From the NCBI RefSeq assembly GCF_048564905.1, contig NC_133019.1, positions 16,720,501-16,784,500 of the forward strand: DNA of 64,000 nt. Reading direction: 5' to 3'. This DNA comes from Vicugna pacos. Its lineage: Eukaryota; Chordata; Mammalia; Artiodactyla; Camelidae. Shown here in pieces: positions 58,906-64,000 of this stretch. Within the stretch, counting starts at the first letter, position 1. Each line of letters starts with the position of its first letter. The position numbers were made by a program, and so were the translations under genes. The notes beneath the pieces are model-generated. The model ran no database searches and had not been told where the DNA came from. It saw only the letters and a list, made by a program, of their open reading frames with translations.

Positions 58906-58911
58906 AATAAA
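58906..58911 (+). promoter_or_regulatory. ALG9: Proximal poly(A) signal of ALG9
   Basis: Canonical AATAAA 92 bases after the stop codon, followed within 40 bases by G/T-rich text (GGGTGCTTTGGG), the usual layout of a cleavage site. Confidence 0.7.
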
Positions 58912-59854
58912 GGCCGTCTGACACGAATGCTGGAATCTGGGTGCTTTGGGCTAGTCAAAGTCAGTCACATTCATTTCTTGCCTGTGTCTCTGTTCTGCAT
59001 GTAAACTTTGTGCAGCGAGGTGGAGAAAGGCCCCGAAGTTGGGGTGGATATATTGCTCCACATCTCATTCTTTCTCTTCTGTTCAATTATTTACTAGACC
59101 GGAGAAGAGCAGAGCCAGCTTCCAGGAAGAACTGAAAATCCCGGGACTGGATGGCTGGGTTGAGCAGTTCTCCACACTCCGGCCTGGCACCCGGGAGCTA
59201 GCCTCCCTGGGGCCGTGCGAGCTTCTCCACCAAAGCTCTCTGGCAGCTCCTAGCAGACTTTCTTGTTCAAATCCTAGTGCTGACAATGAGCACAGCCTAG
59301 TTGCCAGCCTACATGTCCTTCTCATCTCCAGCAAGACTAAGCTTTCGTAAAGCACTTCACAGGACTAGGACCCTGTCCTGGAGATATCTCAGGAAAAAGG
59401 CAACCATTTGAGGAACTGTGACTTAATTTCATTATATAAGATGCCTCTTATTTTCATTTTATTTCCCCTACAACAAACTGGAACTGTATGGTGGTGGATT
59501 TTTTTTATGTTTTAGCATGCTATTTTTTTTAATTCAATACTTCCCTGTATAAAGGTATCAACAGGTCAGACCATAACTGTACAGGACATATTTGGAGAAA
59601 ATTAATTCTATTGATTGGTAGATTTGGGTGACATCACATTTTTAAGTAATTTATTCTGAGGAAATTAAGAATCTCCCTTTTTTTTTTTTTAAACAACCCT
59701 AGGGAAAAAGACCAGTGTATATTTATAGCAGCTATTTTGAGTCTCTCTATTGCAAAGCACATCCTGCATGGGGCACCTCTAGTCAAATAGGCAACAATAA
59801 GGACCTGATTAAAACATAGTAAGTCTATGCTTTACTTTGCCTTTACGTACAGTA

Positions 59855-60065
59855 TTTCCTAGTTTACAAAGCACTTTCACATCGTCTCATTTGATCCTCA
59901 CAGTCAGGACGTGAGGTAGATAAGGCAAGTGGTTTTATCCCCATCTTACTGATGAAGAAACTGAGACTAGAGGGCAGGGAGAGGAAAAGTGACTTGCCCG
60001 GGGCCACACAGCCGGTGAGTGGCGGCGCTAAGACTGGAAGCCAGTTTGCCTCACTTCTCATCTAG
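59855..60065 (-). repeat. MIR SINE (antisense), in the 3' UTR/flank
   Basis: 'tgatgaagaaactgagacta' and 'aagtgacttgcccggggcca' then 'cacagccggtgagtggcggc', a well-preserved antisense MIR core. Confidence 0.9.
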
Positions 60066-62138
60066 TCTCCTCCACACTTCCTCACTCGACTCAAAGCATT
60101 ACTTGAAGGAATGATAAGGCTGGCCAGAGACCTGACGCATAATGTAACTTTCTATTTTAAGGAAGAATTTTATCTGTGTTTCTTCGAGTTCCTTGGAGCC
60201 TCCAGTCTGCCTGTTGGTTGGAGCATCACAGCGGTTCTCTCCTGGATGCAGCCTGGCCTGTGGCAGGAAAGCAGTGCTCGTGTTTGGAAGTCATGCTCTT
60301 TGCAGCCACACGGGCTCCAGTATCAGTTGCATTCCTGCAGTCAGTCTGGGGTCACCCTGCAGTGCCTTATTTCCCTAATGGTAATTGTGTCTTGTATCTG
60401 CAAATAGGATGAATCTGGTTTTCAGATCTTCCATCTTTCATTTTTCAATAGGAACTGATCGCAAGAGAGGGGAAAAGAAGTGATAAGGGGAGAAATGGCT
60501 ACTTAACCGTATACAGCCTCCCCTTGAGGATCCCCTCTAAAGGAATCCCCGGGATGGGGTGGAAGCACTGGTGAGGCAATAGGCCTAGATGGTGTAGAAT
60601 GATGGTAACAGGAGAGTGAAGATAAACCGGGGTCCCACTTGCTGCTCTAAAGATCTCTGGCATTTAATTTTCAGTGCTTGATTACTGTTTTCCAAGGCAG
60701 ATATTGGCACATGTGGTCTGACTACAGGATGGAGAATTTTCAGTGACATACCTTTCCATACCTGTAGTAATGGTACACCGTCCTTCACAGTGGCTAAAGC
60801 TCTCCACAGTTTGCCGTAGTAAATTAGAGAGTACCGTCATGCAGGTCCATGATGAGTGGCTTTTTTCTAATCAAAGTGGTACAATGCTGATCTGTTTTAT
60901 CATCTTGCATGTTACAAAAAGAAAAAAAAAAAGGTCGTGATTGAGCCAGGGTTTCCTGGGGAGTATCTGTTTCTGTCTCTTTTAAAACCTGGTTTTGGTT
61001 TTCTCTGTTCTGTGTGTATTTTTAGTGAGAGCACAATTAATTGCAAAACACTGTGCCAGATTCTATAGGTAAGGAATATAAAAATGAATGGTTTTTTTGT
61101 TGTGAAGATCTTTTTCCTGTGATATATAAATGCATTAAAAAAAATCTCCATCTCAGCAACACTGGGAGATTAGCTTTGCCTGGGAAAAGAGTTTCAAAAC
61201 ACCTGGTCAGTGTAGCATCTCTCCTCCAAACAACCAGTGTTCAGCATGAGCTGACTGCTCTGTTCACTGTGAGGATAAAGAATCTGAGGTACTTTTTTCT
61301 CTGTAGATTGTTGACTGTCAAGGAATGAAGGGCTACAGATTATTGGTAAAAAACCTTTGATTATGGCGCTGAGGGAGGGAGCCGGATGTATTGGCAATTC
61401 CAGGGCACCCTAATCTCCAGATCTTAAGCAGCCTTGTCTGAACCCCAGATCTTATGACACTGAGTCCATTACTGAACCAGCCTGTGTAGTCGCATCTTAT
61501 CAGAGTTCACCTGTCACCCAGCAGGTGTCATCTGGTAAGAAAGAACAGTGATTTTAATCTCTAGCGATAATAACAGAAAATTGAAGCCCATGCTCTTCAT
61601 TGCTGAGTTCAAGTTTAGAAACCGATTGTTTTTCAGTCCAGGTGGTTTTTGACCCCAGCCATTTATTTGAGTCATATTTTTTTTCTAGTTTAGAGTTCTG
61701 GGAAAGACCCTTGAAAACCCCATGTGATTCTGCGTAACTGGATCAGCCATTTGGGCAAAGCACAAATGGAAAGCCTTTATTGTGTTTTGCATTTCATGGA
61801 ACTTACTGAAATAAGAATTCACTGTGATTGTACTGTCTTCTGGCCAGTGTCAGGCAGCTGTGCTGTAAATTTGGTTAATTTTATTTTCTCTGAAGAGAGA
61901 AAAGAGGCACAATTTAATCTTTGCCTCCACAGGCATATTAAAGCTCATGTGTTAATTCATTCTTACTCTCCTACGTCAAATGCCTTGGGGAGATGCAGAA
62001 ATGGACATGTGCTCAGCTATATTATTATTATTTTTGTGTGTGCAACAGAAAGACCTGACTTCTATGGGGCATTGTTGGATTTCGGAGGCTCTCTGGCGTT
62101 TTGGTAAATCTAAATGAATGTTGCCTTTAACTTTTCTA

Positions 62139-62175
62139 ATATAATATAATATTATATATATATATATATATATAC
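62139..62175 (+). repeat. (TA)n tract
   Basis: TAATATAATA units passing into about 12 pure TA units, 160-190 bases before the distal poly(A) signal. Confidence 0.95.
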
Positions 62176-62332
62176 ATAAAACCATGTGATTCATGCTGCA
62201 AGTGAAATCAGGAAGCAGTAAGGTGTTGAAGCGAGAGTATCGTCCAGTTCATTTGTCTTCCTGATCCTTGTACTTTATTTCACATGTCAGTGTTTACATT
62301 GCATATTGTATTTTCTGTGAAAGAAAAAGTTA

Positions 62333-62338
62333 AATAAA
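62333..62338 (+). promoter_or_regulatory. ALG9: Candidate distal poly(A) signal
   Basis: AATAAA within GTTAAATAAATCTTGGC, preceded by AT-rich, T-rich sequence and followed by a T-rich stretch. It resembles a real 3' end and would give a UTR of about 3.5 kb. Confidence 0.45.
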
Positions 62339-62754
62339 TCTTGGCTGTTTGATTTTCCTTTTCCTAAGATGGTATTTTTCTCTTGTGCTTTTAGCTTTTA
62401 GATCTTTGATGGAGACTGAAACCTGAAGGAGCTGAACTCCTTCCATCTCCCCCATTTCCACCCTTCAGTGGCTTTCTATAGACCAAATAGCCTAGAATGG
62501 TCTTTCTGAAAACTGAGAAAAAGCTGTTGGAAAACCCAGTGTAGGTTAGTTTTATTTTGTGGAAAAACCAAGCATAGTGGGAATTACTCAGTGTGTCAAC
62601 GTTGTCCCTAAAAGAGACAGTTTCTGGATCCATGTTATGTTTTTGGATTAAGAGTCTCTGACTTTGAGAGTCTTGATATTCATAGAAATGTGGGTCTAGT
62701 AATATATAACATTTTTAGGTAATTTACCACTTTGGGTCAGGGGTTGTCAAGAGA

Positions 62755-62760
62755 AATAAA
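62755..62760 (+). promoter_or_regulatory. AATAAA hexamer, use uncertain
   Basis: A further AATAAA followed by ACTTTATTTGTG. It may belong to an old repeat rather than to ALG9. Confidence 0.2.
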
Positions 62761-62999
62761 ACTTTATTTGTGAATGAATTTCTAACTTTCCTATACCTTG
62801 TAACTTATAGCCAATAATAGTAGCCATATGGTTTTATACCACTGGTTACCAGTTTTCTTTCCTCAGGACCCAAAATGCCCATGAAGCTTGATTTATTTCT
62901 CCCAAGTTGTTTTAGAGAAGGATACTTTATTCATATAATTCCAGGATACGGAAGTCTACAGCCTTAGTGAATTTCTTTTCCCTGCCTAGCAGGTCATCC

Positions 63000-63280
63000 T
63001 TCTCTCCGCTTGTTACTCTTACTTTTAGGGGCATCTTGAGTCTCCCTCTCTTCTATGAAGCCTTTCCAGACTTTAGACCCCTGTGATTACTTCCTTTCCT
63101 AAACCCTCTGGAGTACCTCATGCCTTTACTAATGCATACAGTCTTAGCATGTAGCCCTTGTAAACCTGTCTCTCAGGAATATTGTTGGCATGTCTAGAGG
63201 CAAAGACCATATCACACTTCTGTGTATTCCCTGAACATTTTGGTACTGTACATATTTATTGACAATGAAGAAAGAAAGGT
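63000..63280 (+). repeat. L2 LINE 3' fragment
   Basis: 'tatgaagcctttccagactt', 'gtgattacttcctttcctaa' and 'gtgtattccctgaacatttt' follow the L2 3' end. Confidence 0.6.
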
Positions 63281-64000
63281 ACAAAGAAACTTGCAGCTAA
63301 TAGGTAACTCCTGCTTTCAGTTCGGTAGATTTCTAGAGCACAGAATATATGGCATGTCTGAAGTCCTATGGTACTCAAAAGGCAATTTGGAAGATGTGAG
63401 TTAGACTCAATACTGTGTATATTTTAGGAATTCTGAAGGACACATGCTTTCACACAAAGGTGGATTCTTCAGCATACCTTCTAAAAAGACAAGCTGGGTG
63501 CCTTTATAGAATATTTCTACTATTACTTGATTTTGGGGAGTCAGACAGCCCTGGCGACCTTCTGAGTGAGTCAGGGGCAGGACCTCCAGGTTTGAGGAGG
63601 TGCTACATTCCTCCTAGCTCCATGCCCTGCCAGGAGAAGAGATCTAACTGCACGATGACTTCGTGGTGATACATTCAGATTCAATAATATCAAGTAGCAA
63701 GTGATTCTTTAAAACTGGAAGCTATTTTGGCTCTCTTCAGCTGTGGAGCTCAACATAGACCTGACCCTGAAACAAATTAAAACCAACGGATTTGATCAAT
63801 GAAATGAGGGGAATTCAGATAAGAACTATGAGAATTCAGAATTGTAATGATATGGGCAGACTGGGAACTCCTGCTGTAGCTCCTTGTGATTAAATTAACA
63901 AACAGGTTAAATAGCGCTTTACCTGTATGAGCATTTTTAGAAAATTTTATGCAAATCCTAAGGTATCTTCATAAAATACCTCACGGTGGAGGGGTTTTTT

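Larger units (their letters stand above)
1..58930 (+). other. ALG9: ALG9 gene, 3' half (seven last coding exons, introns, proximal 3' end)
   Basis: ALG9 is an ER membrane mannosyltransferase of the GT-C fold, family GT22. It uses dolichol-phosphate-mannose to add the seventh and ninth mannoses (alpha-1,2) to the lipid-linked oligosaccharide on the lumenal side of the ER, in the assembly of the N-glycan precursor. Seven exons in the window join in frame with no internal stop, and each boundary has an AG acceptor and a GT donor. The spliced product matches the C-terminal half of human ALG9 as I recall it, ending in KKSGG and a TAG stop. The preceding exon (expected to end in ...GPDLYG) was not found in 1-7858, so the window begins inside an intron. 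In humans, loss causes ALG9-CDG. The 3' limit given assumes use of the proximal poly(A) signal. Confidence 0.96.
58815..62360 (+). other. ALG9: ALG9 3' UTR, short form to about 58930 or long form to about 62360
   Basis: Sequence after the stop. An AATAAA at 58906-58911 would give a 3' UTR of about 110 nt. If that site is skipped, transcripts could reach the signal at 62333-62338. Between them lie an antisense MIR (59855-60065) and a TA-repeat (62139-62175). Sequence alone does not say which ends are used. Confidence 0.6.
62361..64000. other. Downstream flank, no gene seen
   Basis: No exon or promoter-like CpG island is visible. About 63000-63280 is an L2-like 3' fragment. In human the next gene on this side is PPP2R1B (from memory); nothing of it is recognisable before the window ends. 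Confidence 0.7.

Noticed and set aside
1-64000. CRISPR arrays, prokaryotic operons, rRNA, or a novel defence-like system
   Set aside because: The sequence is a mammalian intron-exon landscape. No regularly spaced direct repeats with unique spacers, no clustered genes and no rRNA sequence were seen.

Overview
This is mammalian nuclear DNA: AT-rich, repeat-dense, with short exons in long introns and no bacterial-style operons. Its one recognisable gene is the 3' half of ALG9 (alpha-1,2-mannosyltransferase, glycosyltransferase family GT22) on the + strand. Seven consecutive coding exons (7859-7981, 10588-10742, 12774-12903, 13468-13615, 14775-14904, 42981-43111, 58691-58814) splice with consistent phases and canonical GT/AG sites into an open C-terminal portion of 312 complete residues plus one split codon. 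This corresponds to about residues 299-611 if the protein has the human length of 611. Exons coding for the N-terminal half lie upstream of the window.

Four short tRNA-derived SINEs (two +, two -) carry pol III A- and B-box-like sequences and a shared tail ending in a CCTAATTACCT-type segment. They look like the camelid tRNA-derived SINE family. Together with cetartiodactyl-type L1 3' ends, this suggests a camelid (camel, llama or alpaca). That assignment is an inference from recalled repeat consensus sequences, not from a search.

Layout: 1-7858 is intron with an L1 3' end, a SINE, a Tigger-like DNA transposon with TA duplications and an LTR-like repeat. 7859-14904 holds five ALG9 exons in a compact cluster with a CTCF-like motif in the first intron. 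14905-42980 is a 28 kb intron made largely of LINE fragments (L1, HAL1-like, L2), MIRs, SINEs, a second TA-flanked DNA element and a diverged tandem array. 43112-58690 is a 15.6 kb intron with a local 141 bp duplication, nested old repeats and a possible piggyBac-like transposase fragment. 58815-64000 is 3' UTR and downstream flank with a proximal and a candidate distal poly(A) signal.

I looked for an undescribed system and do not see one. Apart from the ALG9 exons, the open reading frames lie in introns, LINE remnants or flanking DNA and show no sign of being genes. The items worth a second look are structural: nested insertions, a local duplication, unusual DNA-structure motifs and possible alternative polyadenylation. 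Repeat family names rest on recalled consensus sequences; where I was unsure I left the family open.
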